From NCBI RefSeq assembly GCF_008123515.1, contig NZ_VSSR01000001.1, positions 1 to 64,000 on the forward strand: a stretch of 64,000 nt of DNA, read 5' to 3'. Position numbers and translations under genes: made by a program. Origin of the DNA: Bradyrhizobium cytisi. Its GTDB lineage: Bacteria; Pseudomonadota; Alphaproteobacteria; Rhizobiales; Xanthobacteraceae. The notes beneath the pieces are model-generated. The model was not told the DNA's origin and did not search any database. It saw only the letters and a list, made by a program, of their open reading frames with translations. Shown in pieces: positions 44,642-53,711 of the stretch. The number at the start of each line of letters is the position of its first letter. Positions within the stretch are counted from its first letter, which is position 1.

Positions 44642-47600
44642 CTATTCGCCGCCGCCGAAACGGCGTGACCACCAGCCGGCGCGACGCGGTGCGGCCGGCG
44701 TCTCGCTTGCGGCTTCCGGCGCAGGCTCAGGCGCGGGCGGAGCAGCCGGCTCCGGCGCTGCTGCAACCGGGGTTGCCGGCTCGCTCGAGTTGCTCGACAG
44801 GAAGCTCACCTTCTCCCGGACGGTGGAGCGGCGTCGTGCCGCCTTGTCGTCCGATGCGGGCTCTTCCTCAGAGGGCGCGGGCTGCACCGGCGTTTCAACC
44901 GGGGCCTGCAACTGAAACTCGGGCTGGGACGTTTCGACCGGCGCGATATGCTCCGAATGCGCAATCGAGGGAGCTGTCTCGCTGCCGGAGCTATCGAAAT
45001 CAGCGACCGCTTCGGTTGCTTCCGACGGCGGATTGCCCGTGAGCTCGTCGCCGATGGAGCCGGCGAGACCCTCCTCGCCGGTACCGCGCCGACGACGTCC
45101 ACCCCTGCGACCACGCCGGCGACGGCGGTCGCCGCTACCCTGCTGCTCGCCACGGGCGGCCTGTTCTTCGCCTTCCTCGCCGTCCTGTTCGGCCTCGGCG
45201 TCCTCTTCACCTTCGCCTGCGACCGCTACGGCCCCTTCAGGAGAAGCGGGAGCACCATCCTCGCGCGCCTCGCCGTCGCGCTGACCGCCGCGGCCACGCC
45301 GGCGGCGGCGGCGCTTGCGGCGCTGGCCGTCCTGCTCGGGCGAAGCATCGCCTGCGGCCTGCTCTTCGGAGAGACCTTCGGTTTCCTCGGTCTCGACCTC
45401 GGATTCCAGCTCCGTATCGAGCTCCTCGTCGTCATAGGCCTCTTCGGCCAGCGGCGGCGGGCTTGCGGCCGCCTGTGCCGCCAGCAGCGCCTTGGCGGCT
45501 TCGAGCGTATGCACCTGCTCGCCGCGGTCGATGACATAGGCCTGCGGTCCGCTGACGCTGGGGTCGGCGATGACAGACAGCGAGACCTTGAAGCCGTTTT
45601 CGAGATCGCGCAGATGACCACGCTTGTGGTTCAGCACATAGAGCGCGACGTCGGTGCGGGTGCGGACCACGAGGTTGTGGGTCGCGCCCTTCATCAGGAT
45701 CTCTTCGAGGCCGCGCAGCAGCTGCAGCGCCACCGAGGACACCGAGCGGACATGGCCGGTGCCGCCGCAATGCGGGCAGGGATCGGTCGAGGATTCCAGC
45801 ACGCTGGCGCGGATGCGCTGGCGCGACATCTCGAGCAGGCCGAAATGCGAGATGCGCCCGACCTGGATGCGTGCACGATCCTGCCGCAGGCAGTCGGACA
45901 GCTTGCGCTCGACCGCACGGTTGTTGCGCTTCTCGTCCATATCGATGAAGTCGATGACGATCAGGCCGGCGAGATCGCGCAGGCGGAGCTGGCGGGCGAC
46001 CTCTTCGGACGCCTCCAGATTGGTCTTGAGCGCGGTGTCCTCGATATGGTGCTCGCGCGTCGATCGTCCGGAGTTGACGTCGATCGAGACCAGCGCCTCG
46101 GTCTGGTTGATGACGATGTAACCGCCAGAGCGCAACTGTACGGTCGGCGAGAACATCGCATCGAGCTGGCTCTCGACGCCCATGCGCGAGAACAGCGGCT
46201 GGCCGTCGCGATACTGCTTCACCGCGCTGACATTGGCGGGCATCAGCATCTTCATGAAGTCGCGGGCTTCGCGGTAGCCGGATTCACCGGCCACCGAGAT
46301 CTCGTCGATCTCCTTGTTGTAGAGGTCGCGCAGCGAGCGCTTGATCAGCGAGCCTTCCTCGTAGACCAGCGTCGGGGCCTGCGACTTCAGCGTCAGGTCG
46401 CGTACCGTCTCCCACATCCGGATCAGGTACTCGAAGTCGCGCTTGATCTCGGGCTTGGTGCGGGCGGCACCCGCGGTGCGCAGGATGATGCCCATGCCCT
46501 CGGGCACGTCGAGATCCTGCACCACTTCCTTCAGGCGCGAACGGTCCTGGGCCGAGGTGATCTTGCGGCTGATGCCGCCACCACGGGCGGTGTTCGGCAT
46601 CAGAACGGCATAGCGGCCGGCGAGCGAGAGGTAGGTCGTCAGCGCCGCGCCCTTGTTGCCGCGCTCTTCCTTGACCACCTGCACCAGCATCACCTGGCGG
46701 CGCTTGATGACTTCCTGGATCTTGTACTGGCGGCGCGGGCGGAACGTGCGCTCCGGCACTTCCTCGAGCACGTCGTCACCGCCGACGGATTCGACGTGCT
46801 CCTCCTCGGCTTCCTCACCATCGTCATCGTCCTCGTCGTCTTCGTCGGCCCTCGCTTCGGCGTCCTGATGCGGCGCTTCAGTGCTCTCGCCGGCGGAGTA
46901 GACGGCATCGGCCGGCTCGGTGACGGAGGTCACGGCTTCGGCAAAAGCCTCGCCATGCGTTTCCTCGTCATGCGTTTCGAAGGCGGGAGCTTCCTGAGGC
47001 TCGGCAACGACGGCGGGCTCGGCGCCGATCGCCGCGACAGGCGCGGGCGTCTCGTCGGCATGATCATGGTCGTGATGATCGTGCGCGTCGTCATGGCCAT
47101 GGTCGTCATGATCGTGAGCGTGATGGTGATCATCGTGCTCATGATCGTCATGCCCGTGATCATCGTGATCATGGTCATGATGATCGTGGTCGTGACCTTC
47201 ATGCTCGCCGCGTTGCTCGGCATCGGCGTGCAGGTGCTCGCCCTCATGCAGAGCGCCCTCGGCGTGCTCCGGCAGGGCCTTGCCCTCGACCGGCTGGCCG
47301 GCCGGATCGGCGAGACCCTCGACGATCTCGCTGCGGACACGTTCGCCTTGACCGCGGCGGCGGGCGTTGCGGTGGCGCGAGCGGCGGCGGCCGTGGGAGC
47401 GGTTCTCGCTCTCTTCCTCGGCTTCGCGATGGGCCTGCTCTTCGGCCTCGATCAGCGCCTGCCGGTCGGCGACCGGGATCTGGTAGTAGTCGGGATGGAT
47501 TTCGCTGAAGGCGAGGAAGCCGTGGCGGTTGCCGCCATATTCAACGAAAGCGGCCTGGAGCGAGGGTTCGACCCTTGTGACCTTGGCGAGGTAGATATTC

Positions 47601-47719
47601 CCGCGCAGTTGCTTGCGTTGCGCGGTCTCGAAGTCAAACTCTTCGACGCGATTGCCGCGGACCACGACGACCCGGGTCTCTTCCGGGTGGGTGGCATCGA
47701 TCAACATCTTGTTGGGCAT
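44642..47719 (-). CDS. rne: Ribonuclease E
   Basis: 1,025 residues. Essential endoribonuclease and degradosome scaffold. The start MPNKMLIDATHPEETRVVVVRGNRVEEFDFE and the S1 segment LRGNIYLAKVTRVEPSLQAAFVEYGGNRHGFLAFSEIHPDYY are typical. The S1 domain is split by an insert from about residue 95 to 340 that contains basic, acidic and His/Asp-rich parts (residues 172-222). The catalytic region has INQTEALVSIDVNSGRSTRE and GLIVIDFIDMDEKRNNR, the zinc-link CPHCGGTGHV, then an acidic/Arg-rich C-terminal scaffold. Long 5' region; see the gap entries. Convergent with the XRE-cupin gene. Confidence 0.97.
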   Translation of the reverse strand: MPNKMLIDATHPEETRVVVVRGNRVEEFDFETAQRKQLRGNIYLAKVTRVEPSLQAAFVEYGGNRHGFLAFSEIHPDYYQIPVADRQALIEAEEQAHREAEEESENRSHGRRRSRHRNARRRGQGERVRSEIVEGLADPAGQPVEGKALPEHAEGALHEGEHLHADAEQRGEHEGHDHDHHDHDHDDHGHDDHEHDDHHHAHDHDDHGHDDAHDHHDHDHADETPAPVAAIGAEPAVVAEPQEAPAFETHDEETHGEAFAEAVTSVTEPADAVYSAGESTEAPHQDAEARADEDDEDDDDGEEAEEEHVESVGGDDVLEEVPERTFRPRRQYKIQEVIKRRQVMLVQVVKEERGNKGAALTTYLSLAGRYAVLMPNTARGGGISRKITSAQDRSRLKEVVQDLDVPEGMGIILRTAGAARTKPEIKRDFEYLIRMWETVRDLTLKSQAPTLVYEEGSLIKRSLRDLYNKEIDEISVAGESGYREARDFMKMLMPANVSAVKQYRDGQPLFSRMGVESQLDAMFSPTVQLRSGGYIVINQTEALVSIDVNSGRSTREHHIEDTALKTNLEASEEVARQLRLRDLAGLIVIDFIDMDEKRNNRAVERKLSDCLRQDRARIQVGRISHFGLLEMSRQRIRASVLESSTDPCPHCGGTGHVRSVSSVALQLLRGLEEILMKGATHNLVVRTRTDVALYVLNHKRGHLRDLENGFKVSLSVIADPSVSGPQAYVIDRGEQVHTLEAAKALLAAQAAASPPPLAEEAYDDEELDTELESEVETEETEGLSEEQAAGDASPEQDGQRRKRRRRRRGRGGQRDGEAREDGAPASPEGAVAVAGEGEEDAEAEQDGEEGEEQAARGEQQGSGDRRRRRGRRGGRRRRGTGEEGLAGSIGDELTGNPPSEATEAVADFDSSGSETAPSIAHSEHIAPVETSQPEFQLQAPVETPVQPAPSEEEPASDDKAARRRSTVREKVSFLSSNSSEPATPVAAAPEPAAPPAPEPAPEAASETPAAPRRAGWWSRRFGGGE

Positions 47720-48186
47720 GTCTTAACTCTTGGCGGCGGCGGGCGCGATCGACCGTGGGCGCGAAGAGCGCTGCCGGGTGACGCGACGGTCCACCTGATT
47801 CGGGGGTGAGGGGAAGGCCGAAACGCCGTCTCTCGCGCCTTGCCGAACCGGAAGCTTCAGGACCGAAACGGCGCGCGGGAGCGTCACTCCGCAGCGTCGC
47901 GAAAGGTCCTTCAGAATTCGTCGGCACAGTCTGGCGCATCAAGCGTCGGCCCGTATGAAACATCGGGCGGCGGGGCCGCCCCTAATCAGTTGCTGCTGGC
48001 CGGGCATGGCGCGTGCGCGCTCGCCTTGGATCAAGAACCGCCCCCTTGGGATTAAGGGATCGGGTAACTGGCCGCGTCGCTGTCAAAACTGCTCCGGAAA
48101 CAGTTGGTAACCGGAAACCGTCCGCCGCCGGGGCTTGCCCCGCTCCACCTCGCTGCCGCGCACCGCGCTGGTCTTAGAGGGGAACA
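47720..48186. other. 5' region of rne, no gene
   Basis: Together with the small-RNA candidate this belongs to the 703-base gap between divergent rne and amiC. No credible gene is present. A strong hairpin gggcggc-ggg-gccgccc lies at 47965-47981. If rne is read from a distant promoter, these bases form a long leader, as in E. coli where the rne leader mediates feedback by RNase E itself; whether that applies here is unknown. Confidence 0.4.
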
Positions 48187-48225
48187 GAAAAACGCTGGAA
48201 TTCCCAAACCTTGGGAGTTCCGGCG
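48187..48225 (-). terminator. Intrinsic terminator upstream of rne
   Basis: Eleven-base arms with one mismatch surround a 3-base loop and are extended by an outer cgc/gcg pairing; a run of five T residues follows on the minus strand. No annotated gene ends here, which is what points to a non-coding transcript. Confidence 0.7.
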
Positions 48226-48275
48226 CTGCACCGGGAGGCTGAATGCGACACAACCGGAAATTATTGGCCGTCAGC
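48187..48275 (-). ncRNA. Candidate small RNA or attenuated rne leader
   Basis: A promoter-like pair (48310-48282) would start transcription near 48275. The transcript ends about 89 bases later at a textbook terminator: stem cgc-t-ggaattcccaa with its near-perfect complement, then ttttt. Between them lies a CCTCCC stretch able to pair with ribosome-binding sites, and an upstream ttccgg that can pair with ccggaa in the terminator arm, giving an alternative fold. There is no open frame of note. It may be an independent small RNA, or a premature stop in the rne leader. Confidence 0.4.
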
Positions 48276-48281
48276 AATCCG

Positions 48282-48310
48282 TACATACGAGGAATGGGCC
48301 ATCCGTGCAA
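48282..48310 (-). promoter_or_regulatory. Promoter-like -35/-10 pair of the small-RNA candidate
   Basis: On the minus strand TTGCAC (48310-48305) and TATGTA (48287-48282) are spaced exactly 17 bases. Four or five of six positions match the sigma-70 consensus in each box. Confidence 0.4.
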
Positions 48311-48422
48311 GGGAGCGTCGCACGCCGGTCACAGTCGGACAGTTTCGTGTTTCCGTCATTAAGGATCGTTTAACCCTGTGGTTCTATTGCGTTAAAGAGG
48401 GCCGCTCGGAGGCACGGATTCG

Positions 48423-49721
48423 GTGGCGAGCCGCACAAATCAAAGGGTTTTGCTGGGGGTTGCGCTGCTGTGTGCCGCGGCGTCGCCGTGCGCCGATTCC
48501 TCGCGTCTGAACGCGGCCGAAACCCCATCGCAACCCTCTGTTGCGACGACGAATTTTCCGATTGCCACCGCTGCGCGCCTGGCCGGTGACGGCAAGCAGA
48601 CCCGCTTCATTCTCGACCTCGACCAGACCGTCAGCTTCCGCGCCACGACGCTCGCCGATCCCTACCGGGTCGTGGTCGACGTTCCCCAGGTCAATTTTCA
48701 GCTGGGCCCGGGCACTGGGTCCGGGCGAGGGCTGGTCAAGGCCTTCCGCTACGGGCTCGTGATGCCCGGTGGCTCCCGAATCGTGTTCGACCTGACCGGG
48801 CCCGCCAAGATCGCCAATTCCTATGTGCTCGAGGCGGCCAACGGCCAGCCGGCCCGGCTCGTGCTCGAGCTGGAGGAGGTCGACCGCGCGGCTTTCGTGC
48901 AGACGCCCGCCCCGGAGAATCGGCCCGAACTGCGGCCAGCGATTGCCGCCGCGCCTCCGGCAACGATTGCTGTCGCGCCCGAATCGGCGCCGCAAAAGCC
49001 AGGGGCACCGTCCGACGGCCGTCCGGTCGTTGTGATTGACCCCGGCCATGGCGGCATCGACAACGGCACCCAGTCGAACGGCGAGAGCGAGAAGAATCTG
49101 GTGCTCGCCTTTGGCCTGGCGCTGCGCGACCGGCTGGAAAAGGCCGGCAAATACCGGGTGGTGATGACGCGGGACGACGACACCTTCATTCCGCTCAATG
49201 ACCGGTCCAAAGTCGCCCGCAATCTGAACGCCGCGCTGTTCGTCTCGATCCACGCCGATGCGCTGCCGAAAGCCGAGGGCGACGCGCAGGGCGCCACCAT
49301 CTACACGCTCTCGGACAAGGCCTCCGACGCCGAGGCCCAGCGCCTGGCCGATGCCGAAAATCGCGCGGACGCGATTGCCGGCTTCAATCTCGCGGAAGAG
49401 CCGACCGACGTCGCCGACATCCTGATCGATCTAACGCAGCGGGAAACCCGCACCTTTTCAAACCGTTTTGCGCATTTGCTGATGGGCGAAATGAAGTCGA
49501 CCGTGCGGATGCACAAGCATCCACTGAAGTCGGCCGGTTTCCGGGTGCTGAAAGCCCCCGACGTGCCCTCGGTGCTGGTCGAGATCGGCTACGTCTCCAA
49601 CAAGGGCGACCTCGAGCACCTCGTGTCCGAGGGCTGGCGGTCGCGCGCGGTGGGTTCGATGGCCCAGGCGATCGACACGTTCCTGGCCAAGCGGATGGCG
49701 ACGGCGGGGGCCAGCAATTAA
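48423..49721 (+). CDS. amiC: N-acetylmuramoyl-L-alanine amidase (AMIN + Amidase_3)
   Basis: 432 residues. The N-terminal hydrophobic stretch LLGVALLCAAASPCADS looks like a signal peptide. An AMIN domain (TRFILDLDQTVSFRATTLADPYRVVVDVP) is followed, after a Pro/Ala linker, by the zinc amidase domain: VIDPGHGGIDNG with the first zinc histidine, ESEKNLVLAF, VSIHADALP with the second, and PSVLVEIGYVSNKGDLEHL with the catalytic glutamate. It splits septal peptidoglycan during cell separation. The start is a GTG behind ggagg. It lies upstream of mrcA as in other Rhizobiales. Confidence 0.94.
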   Translation: MASRTNQRVLLGVALLCAAASPCADSSRLNAAETPSQPSVATTNFPIATAARLAGDGKQTRFILDLDQTVSFRATTLADPYRVVVDVPQVNFQLGPGTGSGRGLVKAFRYGLVMPGGSRIVFDLTGPAKIANSYVLEAANGQPARLVLELEEVDRAAFVQTPAPENRPELRPAIAAAPPATIAVAPESAPQKPGAPSDGRPVVVIDPGHGGIDNGTQSNGESEKNLVLAFGLALRDRLEKAGKYRVVMTRDDDTFIPLNDRSKVARNLNAALFVSIHADALPKAEGDAQGATIYTLSDKASDAEAQRLADAENRADAIAGFNLAEEPTDVADILIDLTQRETRTFSNRFAHLLMGEMKSTVRMHKHPLKSAGFRVLKAPDVPSVLVEIGYVSNKGDLEHLVSEGWRSRAVGSMAQAIDTFLAKRMATAGASN

Positions 49722-49964
49722 ACAGGAAACGCCGGTTCCGATGTTAAGCCCTAGTTTGGCCACAGCGGACGCTTTATAAAACCGGCGCAGGGGGTTCCGG
49801 AATCGACGAGAATCCCGTTTCGGCAAGCGTCTTTCGGTCCGGCATCGATGGTATTGAGTAGGCCGGGGAGTTCGCGACGTGAGGATGGCGTCCGTTTGGG
49901 GCGCCTTGAGGCTGATCTTGGTCTGCTCTTGGGCCGATCCAGGGATTAAACGGATAAACACATA

Positions 49965-52472
49965 ATGCGCTTGCTTGTGCGGTTCATGGGCTTCCTGTTC
50001 GCCGCGGGAACGGTGGTGTTCCTTGTCGGTGTCGGTGCCGTGGCAGGCCTGATCTGGCATTTCTCCAAGGATTTGCCCGACTACTCTCAGCTTCAGGATT
50101 ACGAGCCGCCGGTGATGACCCGCGTGCACGCGGTCGACGGCTCGCTGCTCGGCGAATACGCCAAGGAGCGGCGGCTGTACCTCCCGATCCAGGCGGTGCC
50201 GAAACTCGTGATCAACGCGTTCCTCGCCGCCGAAGACAAGAATTTCTACGAGCATGGCGGCATCGACTACACCGGCATGGCCCGCGCCGGCCTGGTCTAT
50301 CTGCAGAACTACGGCTCAAACCGCCGTCCGCAGGGCGCTTCCACGATCACCCAGCAGGTCGCCAAGAACTTCCTTCTGACCAACGAGGTCTCGTTCGCGC
50401 GCAAGATCAAGGAAGCCTTGCTCGCGATGCGGATCGAGAAGACCTATTCGAAGGACAAGATTCTCGAGCTGTATCTCAACGAAATTTATCTCGGCCTCGG
50501 CGCCTACGGCATCGCAGCCGCCTCGCTGGTCTATTTCGACAAGTCGGTGAACGAGCTCACCGTGGCGGAAGCCTCATACCTCGCGGCGCTGCCGAAGATG
50601 CCGGCGACGCTGCATCCGGTGCGTAACCGCGACCGCGCCATCGAGCGCCGCAATTACGTGATCGACCGCCTCCAGGAGAACGGCTGGATCAAGCAGGCCG
50701 ACGCCGACAAGGCGCGCAAGGAGCCGCTGGCCGTCACCAACCGCTCCAACGGTGCCCACACATTCGCCGGCGAATATTTCGCCGAAGAGGTCCGCCGCGA
50801 CATCTTCGAGCGCTATGGCGAGAAGAAGCTGTATGAGGGTGGCCTCTCGGTGCGCACCACGCTCGATCCGAAGATCCAGGTCATGGCGCGCAAGACCATG
50901 GTTGCCGGCCTCGTCAACTATGATGAGCAGCAGGGTTATCGCGGCGCCATGAGCAAGCTCGATATTTCGGGCGACTGGGGCGTGAAGCTCGCCGAGATCA
51001 AGTCGCTCTCCGACATCTCGCCGTGGCGCATGGCGGTGGTGCTGGAAACCAGCGACCAGTCGGCGCGGATCGGCTTCCAGCCGAACCGCGAGCTAGGCGG
51101 CGCCGTCAGCAAGCAGCGCGAGACCGGCCTGATCACGCTTGACGGCGTCAAATGGGCGAAGGCGGCTTCGGGAGCCGGGAAGGGCAGGGCTGCCACGGGT
51201 GTGTCGCAGGTGCTCCAACCCGGCGACGTGATCTATGCCGATCCGCTCTACACCAAGGAAGGACAACCGGTCGAAGGCCAATACCGCCTGCGCCAGATAC
51301 CCGAAGTATCGGGCGCGATGGTAGTGATGGACCCCTGGACCGGTCGCGTGCTCGCAATGGTCGGCGGCTTCTCGTTCGACCAGAGCCAATTCAATCGCGC
51401 CACCCAGGCCTACCGGCAGCCGGGATCGTCGTTCAAGCCGATCGTCTATTCGGCCGCACTCGACAACGGCTACACGCCCTCGACCGTCGTGCTCGACGCG
51501 CCGATCGAAATCGATCAGGGCCAGGGCGCCGGTGTGTGGCGGCCGGAAAACTTTGATGCCGGCAAGTATATGGGTCCGATGACCTTGCGCAATGCGCTGC
51601 GGCTGTCGCGCAACACGGTGACGGTGCGGCTTGCGCAAGACATCGGCATGCCCCTGATCGGCGAATATGCGCGCCGCTTCGGTGTCTACGATGAGCTGCC
51701 GAACTATCTCTCCTATGCACTCGGCGCCGGCGAAACCACGGCAATGCGCATGGTCACGGCCTATTCGATGCTCGCCAATGGCGGCCGCCGCGTGAAGCCG
51801 ACCTTGATCGACCGTATCCAGGATCGCTACGGCCGCACCATCTTCAAGCATGACCAGCGCGAATGCCGCGGCTGCGACGCGCCCGGCGGCTGGAAGAACC
51901 AGGCCGAGCCGCAGCTGATCGATCGTCGCGAGCAGGTGCTGGACTCGATGACCGCCTATCAGATCACCGAGCTGCTGGAGGGCGTGGTCCAGGCCGGTAC
52001 CGCGACCGTCGTGAAGGAAGTCGGCAAGCCGATCGCCGGCAAGACCGGCACCACCAACGAGGCCAAGGACGCGTGGTTCGTCGGCTTCTCGCCGGACATC
52101 GCAGTTGCCATCTACATGGGCTACGACAAGCCGCGCTCGCTCGGCAGAGGCAATGCCGCAACCGGCGGCCATCTCTCTGCCCCGATCGCGCGCGATTTCC
52201 TCAAGCTTGCGCTTGCCGACAAGCCCGCGGTCCCGTTCAAGGTGCCGGCCGGCATTAAGCTGGTTCGCGTCGTCTCCAAGACCGGCATGCGCGCCGGCCC
52301 CGGCGAGACCGGCGGAACCATTCTGGAAGCCTTCAAGCCGGGTACGGCGCCGCCGGATAACTACTCCGTCATTGGCGTCGCTGATGCTGACGGCCGCGGC
52401 GCGCCGGGGGCGCCGCAGCAGCAGCCGGATTCCGGCTTCTTCATGCGGCCGGGCACCGGCGGGCTGTACTAG
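49965..52472 (+). CDS. mrcA: Penicillin-binding protein 1A
   Basis: 835 residues. A membrane anchor at about 8-32 is followed by the glycosyltransferase domain (AAEDKNFYEHGGIDYTGMARA with the catalytic glutamate near 90, then GASTITQQVAKNFLL and KILELYLNEIYLGLGAYGI). An OB-like insert precedes the transpeptidase domain with QPGSSFKPIVYSAAL (active-site serine), SRNTV and GKTGTTNEAKDAWFVGF. It polymerises and cross-links peptidoglycan. The 243-base gap before it has no gene. In the amiC-mrcA-prfB string. Confidence 0.97.
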   Translation: MRLLVRFMGFLFAAGTVVFLVGVGAVAGLIWHFSKDLPDYSQLQDYEPPVMTRVHAVDGSLLGEYAKERRLYLPIQAVPKLVINAFLAAEDKNFYEHGGIDYTGMARAGLVYLQNYGSNRRPQGASTITQQVAKNFLLTNEVSFARKIKEALLAMRIEKTYSKDKILELYLNEIYLGLGAYGIAAASLVYFDKSVNELTVAEASYLAALPKMPATLHPVRNRDRAIERRNYVIDRLQENGWIKQADADKARKEPLAVTNRSNGAHTFAGEYFAEEVRRDIFERYGEKKLYEGGLSVRTTLDPKIQVMARKTMVAGLVNYDEQQGYRGAMSKLDISGDWGVKLAEIKSLSDISPWRMAVVLETSDQSARIGFQPNRELGGAVSKQRETGLITLDGVKWAKAASGAGKGRAATGVSQVLQPGDVIYADPLYTKEGQPVEGQYRLRQIPEVSGAMVVMDPWTGRVLAMVGGFSFDQSQFNRATQAYRQPGSSFKPIVYSAALDNGYTPSTVVLDAPIEIDQGQGAGVWRPENFDAGKYMGPMTLRNALRLSRNTVTVRLAQDIGMPLIGEYARRFGVYDELPNYLSYALGAGETTAMRMVTAYSMLANGGRRVKPTLIDRIQDRYGRTIFKHDQRECRGCDAPGGWKNQAEPQLIDRREQVLDSMTAYQITELLEGVVQAGTATVVKEVGKPIAGKTGTTNEAKDAWFVGFSPDIAVAIYMGYDKPRSLGRGNAATGGHLSAPIARDFLKLALADKPAVPFKVPAGIKLVRVVSKTGMRAGPGETGGTILEAFKPGTAPPDNYSVIGVADADGRGAPGAPQQQPDSGFFMRPGTGGLY

Positions 52473-52577
52473 CGGATAACGGGGCAGACAGACGAGGCCG
52501 GCGGTTGCGCTTTGCAGCCGCCGCCGTTACATCCCCTTTTCAATTGCACGCGGGATTCCGCGAGACCAGAGAACGAC

Positions 52578-53709
52578 ATGCGCGCCGAAATCGAACGGTT
52601 GGTAGAAGAGATCAAGCAGTCGGTCGGGCTGCTGAGGAGGCATCTTTGACGTCGAGAAATCGACGGCGCGCCTCGCTGAGCTGAACAAGCTCGCAGAAGA
52701 TCCCAATCTCTGGAACGATCCCCAGAAAGCCCAAAAGCTGATGCAGGAGCGAACCTCGCTGGAGGATTCGCTCTCGGGCATCGGCAAGGTCGAGCAGGAG
52801 CTCGAGGACGATATCGGGATGATCGAGCTCGGCGAGGCCGAGGGCGACGCCGGTGTCGTGGCCGAAGCTGAAGCCGCACTCAAGAGCCTCAAGAAGGAAG
52901 TCGCCCGGCGCGAGCTTGAGGCGCTGCTGTCGGGCGAGGCCGATCGCTTCGACTCCTATCTCGAAGTCCATGCCGGCGCCGGCGGCACCGAGAGCCAGGA
53001 CTGGGCGCAGATGCTGTTGCGCATGTACACGCGCTGGGCCGAGACGCACGGCTTCAAGGTCGAATTCCTCGAAGAGTCCGAGGGCGAAGAAGCCGGCATC
53101 AAGTCCGCGACCATCCAGGTCTCCGGCCACAATGCCTATGGCTGGCTGAAGACCGAGGCCGGCGTGCACCGGTTGGTGCGCATCTCGCCGTTCGATTCCA
53201 ACGCGCGGCGGCATACGTCTTTCTCCAGCGTGCAGGTATTCCCCGTCATTGACGACAGCATCAAGATCGACATCAAGGAAGCCGACGTCCGCGTCGACAC
53301 CATGCGGTCGGGCGGCGCCGGCGGTCAGCACGTCAACAAGACCGAATCCGCGGTGCGCCTGACGCATATCCCGACCGGCGTCGCGGTGGTCTGCCAGGCC
53401 GGCCGCTCCCAGCACAAGAACCGGGCGCAGGCCTGGGATATGCTGCGCGCGCGGCTTTACGAGATCGAGCTGAAGAAGCGCGAGGAGAAGGCCGCCGCCG
53501 ACCAGGCCGCCAGGACCGAAATCGGCTGGGGCCACCAGATCCGCTCCTACGTGCTGCAGCCCTATCAGATGGTGAAGGACCTGCGCACCGGCGTGCAGAC
53601 CTCCGACACCTCGGGCGTGCTCAACGGCGAGCTCGACGACTTCATGGCCGCGACCCTGGCGCAGCGCGCCTTCGGCACCACCGGCGCCGACATCGAGGAC
53701 GTGGACTGA
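52578..53709 (+). CDS. prfB: Peptide chain release factor 2, programmed +1 frameshift
   Basis: About 377 residues when read as 52578-52646 joined to 52648-53709. The first 23 codons end AGG AGG CAT CTT TGA C, the classic autoregulatory frameshift site; after CTT the ribosome slips +1 to GAC and continues [18 protein letters not shown]. Downstream are the SPF stop-recognition tripeptide ([16 protein letters not shown]) and the GGQ peptidyl-hydrolysis motif ([25 protein letters not shown]). RF2 reads UAA and UGA. The coding frame is therefore intact and not a pseudogene. The dehydrogenase gene follows two bases later. Confidence 0.97.
52635..52649 (+). promoter_or_regulatory. prfB programmed frameshift signal
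   Basis: AGGAGG, a Shine-Dalgarno-like element, lies three bases ahead of the slippery CTT TGA C. This is the same spacing and order as in E. coli prfB, where low RF2 lets the UGA be bypassed by a +1 shift. Confidence 0.95.
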
Positions 53710-53711
53710 TC

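Noticed and set aside
44948..47809. Long plus-strand frame opposite rne containing a very hydrophobic Met/Val/Ile stretch that looks like membrane helices
   Set aside because: The hydrophobic stretch is the complement of the His/Asp codons in RNase E (cat/gat becomes atg/atc). It is an artefact of the repeat.
52578..52649. prfB interrupted by an early TGA, looking like a pseudogene
   Set aside because: The AGGAGG-N3-CTT-TGA-C context is the known programmed frameshift, so the gene is functional.
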